Shown: positions 27,342 to 40,139 of the stretch, in pieces | How positions within the stretch are numbered: position 1 is the stretch's first letter | Layout: each line of letters starts with the position of its first letter | DNA from: Amaranthus tricolor | Taxonomy: Eukaryota > Streptophyta > Magnoliopsida > Caryophyllales > Amaranthaceae | Direction of reading: 5' to 3' | Assembly: GCF_026212465.1 (NCBI RefSeq) | Contig: NC_080055.1 | Span: forward strand, 14,968,351-15,032,350 | Length of the DNA: 64,000 bases | Made by a program: the position numbers and the translations under genes | The notes under the pieces: generated by a model | The model's database searches: none | Told to the model about the DNA's origin: nothing | Seen by the model: only the letters and a program-made list of their open reading frames with translations

Positions 27342-28572
27342 TGATGCGTGTTTGGGTTGGAAATCTTCAATGTAATGTGAAGATGCAAACCAGTCTTCAA
27401 ATCCACGCACTATAACAACCAAACAAGCCCAAAACACACACGAAACAGTGATATGATTCACACAAACAGAACAATGTTTGTAAGGTGAATCTTGAATTGA
27501 AAGACTAGGAGTTTTAATCCTCCAAGGCCAACAATCCCCTTAATACAACCAAGGACTACTCTCAGTTGCAAAAGGTGATGATCTTGCACTACTCAAGATC
27601 GTTGAATGTTCATACACATTCAAGGAGAAAACAAAGGATCAAAATCCAATGAATTAATTTTCTGAAATTTCAAAACTTAAAACTTGAGTTTTACAAGGCT
27701 AGGGACGTCTATATATAGACTTGGGGAACGGGGAAATACAAAGACAATGCTAAGGACACGTACAACTAACTATAACGGTCATTAAAAGACACGAGCAAAA
27801 CATGTGCACATTAAAAACAAAAGAAACAAGCTAAACAGAACATTCTGATAATTCTGACAAAAGGCTGCTGAACAGGTGACCTTCTACGTATCTTCTTGTG
27901 CTCTTTAAATGGTTGATGATGGCCATGATTAGTCAAGGTAGCAAGTTCCTAGTGCAAAGATTCCATTTGTACCCTTGGAGGCCCAAATGATTAGAAGACA
28001 CGATCTAGCCAAGGCTCGCTAGGTCTGCTGGTCAGCAGTTTCAGCCTGATACTGCTGTGCACATGCTGTTGAGTGAAGGACCTTCAGCTCTACTTCTTCA
28101 GGTCTTCTAATGTCTGATAAAAGGACTCTTGGATCACAACAGGAAGATCCATATGCAGAGATTCCATTATCATCTTCCATGCTTCCCAAGGTGTATAGGC
28201 TTGCTCTAATAAGCTCGTGCAAGGTCTGCTGGTTGAAATTCAAGATCAGAGGCTGCTGGGCAGTTTCTGTTGAGTGGGTGAGCTTTAGCTTTGATTTACA
28301 TGGGTTGTCTTCCATGCATAGCAATGTTCTTGGGCTAAAGTATAAAGGTCTATATGCCAAGATTCCAAAATGACCTTCTAAAACCTCTGAATCATTCTTG
28401 GCTGAGCTGTACAAGGCCTTCAAGGTTGGCTGGTCGACAGTTTGTTGACCTGTTGTTCTGGCTTCTGATTTAGCTTCTGTTCTGTTGCACTTGATGAATC
28501 TTCCTCTTTGTTTTTGTTTTGTAGCTTTGTTTCTTGTATTATTCAACCTTGATCCATCTAAATATAGATCAC
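27342..28572 (-). repeat. 5' LTR (minus orientation) of the nested element
   Basis: Plus-strand ends are TGATGCGTG...TAGATCA. It is nearly identical to 25327-26532 and adjoins the primer-binding site. Confidence 0.92.
28019..28546 (-). CDS. Unexplained open frame inside the LTR (two copies)
   Basis: A 175-codon frame runs on the element's sense strand in this LTR. The other LTR has the matching frame (25980-26564, 194 codons, extended at its N-terminus). About 20 nucleotide differences between the LTRs leave both open. The translation contains a loose internal repeat: HSTETAQQ...NQQTLHELIRASLYTLG, HSTACAQQ...ADQQT, and an earlier ARTTGQQTVDQPTLKALYSS. The matching DNA is a degenerate repeat of about 190 bases. 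No known domain is recognised. It may be an open frame by chance, kept open because the copies are young. Confidence 0.3.
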   Translation of the reverse strand: MNNTRNKATKQKQRGRFIKCNRTEAKSEARTTGQQTVDQPTLKALYSSAKNDSEVLEGHFGILAYRPLYFSPRTLLCMEDNPCKSKLKLTHSTETAQQPLILNFNQQTLHELIRASLYTLGSMEDDNGISAYGSSCCDPRVLLSDIRRPEEVELKVLHSTACAQQYQAETADQQT

Positions 28573-28802
28573 CCCCTAAAAATAAAAAAGTACAAAAAAA
28601 TAATAACTAAAATAAAAAAACTAAAGGGAGGGTCAAATTAAAATTTCTTGAATGAATTGAATAAAATAAACAAAGAATTAAATTGGAATTCACTTGAAGT
28701 TTGAAGTAAAGTATCGGGTCCAACTCTACACAAATATCATCCACACACATATTTTATATATGTATGTACTAGGGACATATTCCTTCTCAAGAAGGAAAGA
28801 AT

Positions 28803-28872
28803 GCGGATATAGTCGAATGGTAAAATTTCTCTTTGCCAAGGAGAAGACGCGGGTTCAATTTCCGCTATCCGC
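28803..28872 (+). tRNA. trnG-GCC: Plastid-derived tRNA-Gly (GCC) copy
   Basis: Reads GCGGATATAGTCGAATGG...CTATCCGC with anticodon GCC in TTTGCCAAG. The acceptor stem pairs, while the T arm carries changes (GGGTTCAATTTCCGC) and the gene is about one base short. It resumes the plastid order after the nested retroelement. Confidence 0.88.
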
Positions 28873-29059
28873 TCAAGCATAATTTTATTTAATCTACTAT
28901 GAGAATATCAAATATAAAGAATTTGTCTTATAGTTATAGTGTATGATGATAGTGTAGTGATTCTATCCGTGTCGGTCTTTTTTTTTTCTCACTTCAAAAT
29001 CAAAACAAAAAAACCTAATTACTAAATTAACATTAACTAAATTAACGAAATTCAAATTT

Positions 29060-29132
29060 TGCGGAGACGGGATTTGAACCCGTGACCTCAAGGTTATGAG
29101 CCTTGCGAGCTACCAAGCTGCTCTACCCCGCG
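29060..29132 (-). tRNA. trnfM-CAU: Plastid-derived initiator tRNA-Met (CAU) copy
   Basis: Minus strand CGCGGGGTAGAGCAGC...CTCATAACC...GTCTCCGCA. It has anticodon CAT and the unpaired C at position 1 typical of initiator tRNAs. It lies between trnG and rps14 as in plastomes. Confidence 0.9.
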
Positions 29133-29286
29133 CCGAAGAAAATGACTGAGAACGAATGGACAAACAAAAAGTGAATGTGCCCTCTACCAGATCTGTACAA
29201 ATAGAATAACCTATTTGTACAGAATGGTAAAGGGTCTGTTTACGATCGATGATGATCATAGAAATGAAAAAATTATCTTTTTATCC

Positions 29287-29589
29287 TTACCAACTTAATC
29301 TTGTTGCCCCCGGCAACAAACATGTGTGTCCCATTTCACGAAGTATGTGTCCGGATAACCCAACGTCTCGATAGTTAGCTCTCGGCCTTCCCGTAAAAAA
29401 ACAACGTCGGTGAAGACGTGTAGGTGCACTATGACGTGGTGGAGATTGTAACTTTCCATGAATTTCCCATTTATCACTCAACGATGCTACTTTGCTTAGT
29501 TCTTTTTTTGAGGATTGACGAATCAAATGATATTTTTAATATAATTTTTGTCTTTTTTTCTCCCAGTGAATCAAACTTTTCCTTGCCAT
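29287..29589 (-). pseudogene. rps14: rps14 (plastid ribosomal protein S14) nuclear pseudogene
   Basis: The full-length footprint of 100 codons plus stop is present (MARKSLI...TRLSW). An in-frame stop follows KRQKLY near 29529, and there are several replacements downstream ([32 protein letters not shown]). No large deletion is seen. Confidence 0.93.
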
Positions 29590-29710
29590 AATGGTTCAAT
29601 TCCTATTAGTATCAATGCTACAAGTCGGATCCTAGATGTAAAAGTGTATAAAAACGGGACTCCCTTTTCCATCGAATGAAATGAGATTATCGCGAAGACA
29701 ACACAAAAAA

Positions 29711-31790
<2,080 letters not shown>

Positions 31791-32509
31791 CCCGTATCGT
31801 ATGTTAAGATATTTTTATAAATTAACCAGTCATTTAGGATGCAGCCCGACGGTTGATGGGTCGGGTTTTTTGAGCACCCTTAGTCCCCTACTATTAAGGG
31901 ACGCACTTCACTTTCACTTCTTAGGTTTGGGTGTTGTGTGAAATATACAAAGATTGCTAGGTAATTGTCCAAAAGTGATGCACCACATTGCCTAAATGTG
32001 GTGTCAAATGAGCAAGGGTAGGTTACTCATAGTAGAACGTCATCTATAAACGACGCACCATAATGCCTGAGTGTGGTGTTCAATGAGAAAGGGTACACAA
32101 GGTTTAAACATAGGAGGTTAAAGGAAACCAAGGGTGTAACACCCCTATTTTTTATAATACTAAAATTATTAAACATTAGGGGAAATTGTTAAAAATAAAC
32201 TAAACTTTATTCGATCCGCTGAGAATAAACCCAAGTATTGTTTATTTTTAAATAAACACACCTATTCGGTATAATTGCTATAAATAAACTCAACAATTGT
32301 TTATTCCTAATTCTTGACTTACAAATAAGGTTTAAAGATAGTTATAAACAATAGGTCGATTTATTTTTAGCAAATATACCTCATAGAATGCTTTATTCAA
32401 GAATAAATATTAAGTGGGTTTATTTTCAGCGGGTCACGCATAAATTGGTTTATTATTAACAATTTACCCTAAATATTAAGACATAATAAATATTATTAAA
32501 TAACAAAGG
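31791..32509. other. Spacer with short degenerate duplications
   Basis: No gene. Two diverged copies of a roughly 45-base block (GCACCA..ATTGCCT.A.TGTGGTG...AAGGGTA) lie at 31977-32027 and 32052-32096. A string TGTAACACCCCTATTTTT at 32136 looks like the start of a Gypsy-type LTR, but no partner was found. Several copies of a short block resembling TTTATT..TAAC.ATTT..CCTA occur at 32190-32550. Confidence 0.45.
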
Positions 32510-32584
32510 TGAAGGTTTATAGGAGGTCTATTAACAATTTACCCTAAATATTCAAGAGCTTGACTATAGGGTTCAAATAGTTTT

Positions 32585-33122
32585 TCAAAAACTATTCTTT
32601 AACATATTTTTGTAACTGTTAGTAATTAAGGTAAACCGAGTAAACATTTCATTTATATTCTCATCTTTCTTCAACTTGAACACCTCATATTGGTGCATGA
32701 GAATGTTGGTCTTCGTCTCTTTCACTTGACTAGTTCCTTCATACACTACGATCATTTTCTCCCATTTCATTGGCACTTACGCAAGATGATACCCTGTTAA
32801 ATTATGTTCCACTTAAGCACAACATAGTTGATTCGTAGCACTATGAGTTTTTACACAACTTCCAAATTGTTTTGATTATACTCAAAGTCGAACTTGAAAT
32901 ATCGTTGCCATTGGAATCCTTCTTCATTCGAATCTTTAGCCCCTTATTGATGATGTCCCATAGTTCCATGTCTTCGTCAACGTCTTCTAATGTGAAAATG
33001 TTGTGCCACGGAACAAGGGTGGCCTTGACCATGAACGCCCTTAAGAAAAAGTCTTCTCCTATTGGATCCATCGAATTCACAAGATAATTAATCTTTAATG
33101 TGAAGCTCAACTCTGATACCAA
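32585..33122 (-). pseudogene. Copia gag (UBN2-type) relic
   Basis: One frame (32841-33122) gives ...DPIGEDFFLRAFMVKATLVP..., and another (32585-32776) gives WEKMIVVYEGTSQVKETKTN and MHQYEVFKLKKDENINEMFT. The second is the characteristic gag segment VTHEGTSQVKESK...EYELFKM...I.DM..RFT of plant Copia elements. The frames are broken by stops. Confidence 0.7.
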
Positions 33123-33726
33123 TTGAAGGTTTTTAGGAGGTCTTTAACACTCTAGAAGGGGTGAATATGGGGGATTTTTATTTTTGGCTTAAAAGCCATT
33201 TCAAGAGCTTGACTATAGGGTTCAAACAGTTTTTCGAAAACAGTTCTTTAACAATTTTCTAACTTTGAGAATAAATAAACAATATAAAGTAAAGTACGTA
33301 AATGAAATTGTGTGAATGAAAGGTAGACAAAACACAATGAACTCTAATCGAGGTTCGGCTTAAAATAGCCTACACCCTGCCTATGGGTTCTTGCCAACCC
33401 TTAGGATTCAATCTCTTTTATTAATTGGAACCGATATCACTAAGAAGATCTCACTATCTTTTCAACACAAAGTTCTTACCCTAAAGAACGATATACAATT
33501 CCCTTTACAAAGTATTTTAAACATTAAAGTTTAAAATAAACTATCCAACTCTTGAAAACCTTTGGAACAATTACAAATATTTGAGAGCTAAAATAAATTA
33601 AGAAAAACTAAATATTTTGAATGAACATCAAAGTAGGCGTGCAGTATGTTGTTCTTGAAGCTTTAATAAAGTGCCTTTTTATATGAGCCTAAAAAAATAG
33701 CAGTTAATAATAGGCTTCACCAAACC

Positions 33727-33900
33727 CATATTTTTCTAGGGTTTGTTCCTTCTTCAATAGTGCTTCAAAGTTTTTCACCTAATGTCAAACCCTAGGCCCA
33801 GATTTTTGAATCATATTTTTCTAGGGTTTGTTCCTTCTTCAATAGTACTTCAAATGTTTTCACCTAATCTCAAACCCTAAGCCCAAATTTTTGAATATAA
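33727..33900. repeat. 85-base tandem duplication
   Basis: Two adjacent copies starting at 33727 and 33812, each opening CATATTTTTCTAGGGTTTG and containing CCTTCTTCAATAGT and TTTTCACCTAAT. They lie within the LTR-like region of the Copia relic. Confidence 0.85.
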
Positions 33901-33980
33901 AACCTAATATAGACATAACCTGAAAAGTAAATTGAGCAATAATAGCAAAATAATGATGATAATAATATAACAATGTCTGG

Positions 33981-36395
33981 TCATAGTAAATTGTTAGGGT
34001 GTTGCTGTGATAATCTCTAAGTCCTATAACATTAGTTGTTCTATTCTATTTTGGTCATTTCTAGCTAGGGAGTTAGCAACTATCTCCCTCGGGGAGTTTT
34101 GTTCATATCGTCTCTGGGATCGTGCTGCTTCCACAATATTTTGGGTGAATTTAGGATCTCTTGTGTGCCCATGCCTATTTTTTCTGATATGCGAAAATTC
34201 TTAGAGAGTTATTATTGGCTAAGAAAGAATAGCATGCTTACTTTTATTGCCAAATTATTCTTCTCTAGGACTTGATACATTTAATTTGCACTAAATTTGT
34301 TGTTATTGGGATGATTATTTTTAAGAGAGATATTCCTAATTGTGAGGTTTGTTCTTATTATTTTGCTCTTCTTGCAATAAGATAACTTTGATGACACTAG
34401 TTACACAAGCAATAAGGGTTAGGAGAGCCTAAAGAGATTCTCTAGGGACCTTCGTCAACTCCTAAGTCAGTCAAAATCTTAGATGAGCACCTAGCAAGCC
34501 CAATTCCAAGTGTATAGTGGCTCTTAGCTTGGAGAAAAAATACTAGGGTTTGTTTAGTGGTGTGAGGCCTAAGAAAGTTCTCTTGTGTCAGAAGAGTAAA
34601 TGAAATTATTCAATGTAAGAATAATTGAAGTTTGTTCTCAATGATTGCAACTCAAAGAGAAGTTTTAGTTCAATTTTAAAATTTTAGTTAGAATTATGAT
34701 AACTAGAAAATATGAAATGAGATGGTATATATGTCTCATCATGTAATATATTTGAGAATAGTCTGAAATGTCCTTAGAGAAATGTCATCATCAATTTCAA
34801 GGGAGATTTTCTTGTTCATTTAGCTACAACTCCTTACGTGATAATTTTCCACTCGTTGTGCCAAGGTGCATTAAATACAAAAAATAGTTCTTTCTCATTT
34901 TAGTGGCTGTCTCTTTTTATTTATAGAAAAATATATACTTTAGTCCAATCATTAATAATAGATAGCACATTCTTCCTCTACAACCCCTATTTGATGCATT
35001 ATCCTTTGGGAGATTTTCAGCAACATTTCACCAGCTTGTTGGTAAGGGATTTAGGTCTCTTAGGGATCTAGATCCAGATTCCAGACGTATAGAAGAATGA
35101 GCTAATTGCATTGGTCCGTCTCATGGTGAAATTAGCTTATATAAGACAAAATCAAATTTTGTAATTTTAAATTGTTAATTTTGAAACACTTTTTAATAAC
35201 ATAAACCAAACTTTTTTTTGACGAATAAACAATAAACCAAACATTAACAAACTCGAATTTAATGGAGTTTGGGTAAGGAATGTAACCATGACTATTTGTA
35301 TTTGAATTACGCTAAAACTTAGGAGAGACTGCCACAATATGAGACGTTATAATTGGGCAAAACCCAAAAATTTTAATTAAATAATCAGTTATAACTTTGG
35401 AAATCAATGAAAAATTCCAATTTTAACGTAAAAGTAATTAATTTTGACATTAAAATGATCAATTTTCACTTACAAGTTTATTAACTTTATAGGATCAATT
35501 ATTTTAAAGTCTTTAATTTCGATATTAAATGATCAATTCAGACCTTACAGTATCACATATATAAAGCGATTAATTAAATGATTATTTATGACTTATAAAA
35601 TAAATCAATTAATGATCACATGTTGGAAAAGACATGATCAGATCGATTGGACTATTGATTACAATTAGACTTTTTTATATGCGAGCTTAGGCAGATAGTG
35701 GCTCGATAATACCTTAAAAATTTACCCGGGCTCAAATAATTGATACATTTTCTTTGTCGCTATCCTCCCATTTTCTTAGCTGGCGGAATCCACGGGTAAG
35801 CGGGTATTACCAAAATAAAAATTATAAATACAAATATACAATACAAATTATAATGTTCTTGGTGGATTAATGATGTATTGATGATATTAAGTGGTTTTCT
35901 TATCATCCATGTATAATTTACATTGTAGAGGAAAATGGTGAATGAGAGTATAGAAAAACAAAAAGTAAGGGATGGTGAATGAGAGTATAGAAAAAACAAA
36001 AAGTAAGGGAATTGGGCTAATGGGCTGTGTTGATATTGGATAATTGCTTTAGGTAATGTAGATTGTATAGTAATATATTAGATAGTAACTTTCTTGAGAG
36101 ACCGTTTCTTTGAGAAACGGTCCTCAAGTGCAGGCCCATTTACATTTTTTGATTAAATACAAAGAAAAAAAAAATTGTGGTATCAACAACCATTTACATC
36201 AACGGCCATTTACTGCTGGCTTTATTCTCCTCAAAAAATACCATATGTATTCCAATAATGCCATCATTGCTAAACACATTGGAAACTAAGGTAATAATTT
36301 AACAACATATCTAATTTCTGATCCATTAAAACTGAAATTTCAGTTTCAAATGTGTATTCTTCCCTCTATTTCGATATTTCTCATCTTCAAACGAC
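33981..36395. other. Intergenic spacer, no recognised gene
   Basis: AT-rich sequence with only chance ORFs. A palindrome-like block GACCGTTTCTTTGAGAAACGGTC lies at 36101-36123, followed by GCAGGCCCATTTAC. It may mark a transposon end near the FAR1-like gene. A phrase GGGTAAGCGGGTATTACC (35793) resembles motifs common in plant hAT MITEs. Confidence 0.4.
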
Positions 36396-39300
36396 ATGGA
36401 TGCTTTCATGGAAGAGTTCAAACATTTCATGATACAAGTTAAAGGGGATTCATCTTTGCGAGACAATATAGGTATGTTTAATTCTTTCTTTCTTCACTAA
36501 TTCAATAAATTAGAGAGAAGCCAAAATGTGATGACCTCATTTTGAAAAAAAGTTTCTACAGTTCCATTAAATGATGAGCATATTCAGTTCGAGCATGACG
36601 ATGGAATGACAGTTAGGGAACACAAAGGTTAATAACTCCAACTTGATATCTGTTTATAGTTTGGCATTAAATAACATATAAGTCGTTGTAATTTGATGTT
36701 CATCTTGGTGTAATTTGTACTTTGGCATTGGATAACATATAATTCGTTTTAATAAGAATTTTTAATTTTACTTGGTTATAAATATGTTGTAGGTTGCTAC
36801 TGAAATGGTTGTAGTTTTGATATTAAAGTTATTATAAATTGGCACTAAAGGTGATACAGTTTGATATTAGAAATTATATAAGTTGACATTTAATACTTAG
36901 AAGTTGGTATTAGATATTATATAAGTTGATATTAGATATCATATAGTTTTATAAAAAAAAATAATGTTATTTAAGTATGTAGTAAATTGGCATTAAATAT
37001 TGTATAAGATATTATTTGGTGCTTATAAATTGATGTTATTGATTATAGTTTGATATTTGATATCATATATTTGATATAAGTTGATATTATATAAGTTGAC
37101 ATTAGGTATTATATAAGTTGGCATTAGTTATTTTAGATGATTATTAAATTTGCACTAGATATTGTATAACTGGGCAGTTTGACATTAGATGTTATAAAAT
37201 GGTTTTAGGGCTTATACGATTTGGCATTAGTATAATATAAATAGGAACTATGTATTATGTAAGTTGATTTTATGTAAAATGGCTTTATGATTAATACAAG
37301 TATGAACTATATCTTACTCGAGTTGGGATTGTATACTATGTAAATTGGCATAGATCAGAATCAAGTTGGAGTTATATTTTATGCAAAATTGGCATTAAGA
37401 AACTATACAAAATGGGTTTAGGTCTTATACAGCTGGAACTATATATTATACGAAGTTGGTATTAAGAATATATAAATTGTTATTAAGAATATATAAATTG
37501 GTATCAAGTTGGAATTATATATATGATGTAAATTGGTATTAAGAATATATAAATTGGATTTATGATTGTATCAAGTGGGCATTACACTTAAATAAATTGA
37601 TATTATTTTAAAGTGTGTTTTTTCTCCACGATAACAGGATAAGGATGAAAATGATAAGGGGTGGGGATGCTCAAAGTGTAATCGATCAATTAATATGCGA
37701 GGGGGAGAAGGATCCTCAATTTTTTACCGGGTAAGGTTAAATGACCAAGGACAACTTTCGGCACTTTTTTGGTGTGATGAAATGATGAGAGAGAATTATA
37801 AAATTTATGGTGATGTCGTTATATTTGACACAACGTACCGGACTAATCGATACAATTTGATATGTAGTCCTATCTTCAAGATAAATAATCATTGGAACAG
37901 TGTCATGTTCAGTTGTGCTTTTAAAGCGAATGAGAAGGTTGAATCATTCGAGTGGGTCTTGTCCAATTTCAAAAAAGTAATCAACGACAAATCACCAAGA
38001 TCAATATTCACAGATCAAGATGCTGCAATGTTGAAGGCAATCGAAAATGTATATTAGCACATTCCTCAATTATGTTATAACATGATTCTTTACTTATACA
38101 AACTAATATGAGTTAAATGATTAGGTATTTTCAAGTTTAAAGCATAGACTATGTTTGTTGCACCTGCTTAAAAATGTTGTGGCACGATTCGGAACTTTAA
38201 AGTCAGATGCCGACTTCAAACATGCTTTCCACAAGTTCTTAATGGGTTGCAATAGTGAGATTGAGTTCGAACAGTGCTGGAAAAACATGGTAAGCACTTA
38301 TAAATTGCAAGAGGATGAAGACTTCTACAAATGGTTCGATCGATTATACAACATAAGACACAAATAGTGTACTGGTTGAGTAGGGACTTTTTCTTAGCTT
38401 GGCATCTTCTCTTCCCAACGTAATGAATCAACAAACAACGCATTAGGATTTAATGCAACAAAAACAACAAGTCTAATGCAGTTTTACAAAATATTTAAGG
38501 AAACGGTGGAAAGATGGAGGAAACAGGAGATAGAAGCTGAGTTTTACTGTTCTCGCACAAGACCAAGCTCTAATTTACGACTAACTGGTTTGTTAAAGCA
38601 TGCATCCAAAATCTACACTGCAACCTTGTTTAGAGATTTCGAAGAGGAGTTTAAAACAGAAATAGCATGTTCTATATTTGAGGTGAATCAAATTAACGGG
38701 ATACGAAACTATAGGTATATTAAAGCCTACTTAACCTCTTATTTAATACCGGTATATTGTGTACTAAATACCAACTTACTACATTTTAATGCCTAATTAT
38801 ATCATACATGATGGCTATTTTGATTATATCTTAAATAATATTTTTATTATATCTTAAAGCCAATTTACATCATACTTGATGCCAATTTACAATATACTAA
38901 AAACCAACTTATTGTGAAACTGCAGAGTTTGGGTAGATGAAGATTCATCTTGTTTTAAAACAATTACTTATCTTGATTTATAAGGAGATGTTAGTGTAAG
39001 TTGCAGTTGCAAAAACTTTGAGGCAAGCGGTTGGTTGTGTTGCCATTGCTTAAGGGTACTACATAATCATTTCGTATCTAAGATTCCGGAGAAGTATATA
39101 CTAACTCGTTGGATTAAACATGCTAAAAAGGAAGTGTGGGAGAGAATGTTCAACGACACTACAAAAAATTTTAATGAAAAGGACAATGCACGGAAAATAA
39201 AGACGGTGACCTTACAATGGAGGCATGATATGGGTGTAAGTTTTACAATCTTGTTCTTAAAACATAAAGCGAGGAAGATGCACGAAAGATTGTTAAGGAT

Positions 39301-39535
39301 CTCTATGTAAAGGCGAGTGAATCTATCAAAAACTATACAATGCAAGAAAACCCAACGCAACAATGTCAGTCACAGACAAATGTTGATAAGGAGCACTATG
39401 TTTATCTTGAACCCTGAAAAGTCAGTGACGAAGGGGAGGAGAAAACAAATTAAAGGACACTTTGATAAAAGAAAAAATTCAACATCTAAAAAGGAGTTTG
39501 GTTCCATAATACCAAATAAGCACATAATATAATGT
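36396..39535 (+). pseudogene. FAR1/FHY3-like MULE transposase relic
   Basis: Possible leading exons encode MDAFMEEFKHFMIQV (36396) and VPLNDEHIQFEHDDG (36558). The main block gives AQSVIDQLICEGEKD, then after a frameshift FYRVRLNDQGQLSALFW, then GDVVIFDTTYRTNRYN and IFTDQDAAMLKAI, holding two of the MULE acidic residues. KHRLCLLHLLKNV (38140) follows, then FYKIFKETVERWRKQEIEAE and LTGLLKHASKIYTATLF (38482-38640), then a SWIM-type zinc finger, CSCKNFEASGWLCCHCLRVLHNH (39003-39070, shown in pieces). This is the FAR1 domain order: DDE core, then SWIM. At least one frameshift (near 37723) and several stops suggest a pseudogene, though some breaks may be introns. Confidence 0.75.
36640..37610 (+). 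repeat. Degenerate TTGGCATTAGA motif repeat in the FAR1-like gene
   Basis: Nearly a kilobase is built of loosely repeated phrases around TTGGCATTAGATATTATATA at irregular 20-35 base spacing, too diverged to be a clean satellite. The same motif in both orientations recurs at 38740-38920, 40140-42330 and 43400-44160. Confidence 0.7.
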
Positions 39536-40139
39536 ATGGTTATAGGGTCATGATTTTATGTATATGCCTAATTAATATTTTATTAACTCCAACTTTTATT
39601 ATTCTTAGTCCTAACTTATATTTTCGTAAATCAAACTTATATTATTCCATCTACAAAATTACATAAAAGTCATCCTTAATTAAAATAAAGGAACATCCAA
39701 TTTATAACATCAATTTATACAAAAAACATAAATGCATGTTTAGCAATGATGTCATTAGATTACGAATGATTTCTTTAGCCTACTCTTCTTTACTTGCTCC
39801 ATTTGCTCCTTTTTCTCGAGCTTGGCTTATTCCATTTGTTCCTTTTTCGCAAGCTTGGCCCTTACCATTTGTTCTTTCTTTTTTTGTTTCTCCTGTTCCA
39901 TGAGCTCCTTCTTTTCTCTTGTACGGATGGAATTGATCAACGATATCCAATTTTTCTTGTCTTTAGCAAAGTATTCAACCTTCCTTATCAAGTTGTCTCT
40001 ATTCTTGTTCAAATCAACATCGTACATACTGTAGCACGGTACAATCTACGGTCAGATAGCAGTCAAAAAAAAAACATATGATCCTCATGCATATTATTAA
40101 ACACTCAAATTAAGATTTATAAAAAATAAACATAAATCC

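Larger units (their letters stand above)
25327..28572 (-). mobile_element. Non-autonomous LTR retrotransposon nested in the plastid insertion
   Basis: Two direct repeats of about 1.2 kb (25327-26532 and 27342-28572) flank an 809-base internal region. The target duplication is CCCCC (25322-25326 and 28573-28577). The element reads on the minus strand: next to the right LTR lies the complement of TGGTATCAGAGCATTTGG, an initiator-Met primer site (27323-27340), and next to the left LTR lies a polypurine tract (complement of TTCCCCCTTTCCC, 26533-26545). The internal part holds no reverse transcriptase, protease or integrase. About 20 mismatches plus one 25-base indel separate the LTRs by eye, so it is fairly young compared with the decayed plastid sequence around it. 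Confidence 0.93.
32510..33980 (-). mobile_element. Decayed Copia-type retrotransposon fragment
   Basis: Read on the minus strand: an LTR-like region (about 33980-33124) ends ...CCTTCA. It is followed by a primer-site-like ATTGGTATCAGAGTTG (33122-33107), then gag-like frames, then a second copy of the LTR end (32510-32610). The two LTR-end copies share GAAGGTTT.TAGGAGGTCT and CAAGAGCTTGACTATAGGG. Nearly all of pol is missing, probably by internal deletion. The outer end of the long LTR was not resolved. Confidence 0.65.

Noticed and set aside
27146..27406. Coding gene in the internal region of the nested LTR element
   Set aside because: The frame spans the primer-binding site and LTR boundary, so it cannot be a conserved protein of the element.
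24547..29132. The three tRNAs as functional nuclear tRNA genes
   Set aside because: Their order and sequence are plastid-like and they lack evident nuclear internal promoters and context; they are part of the plastid insertion.
33727..33900. Telomere-like AAACCCTA motifs
   Set aside because: Only isolated copies occur inside an 85-base duplication; there is no tandem CCCTAAA run.
39794..40081. Plus-strand leucine/phenylalanine-rich ORF
   Set aside because: It is the complement of the Lys/Glu-rich tail of the minus-strand Ulp1-like gene.
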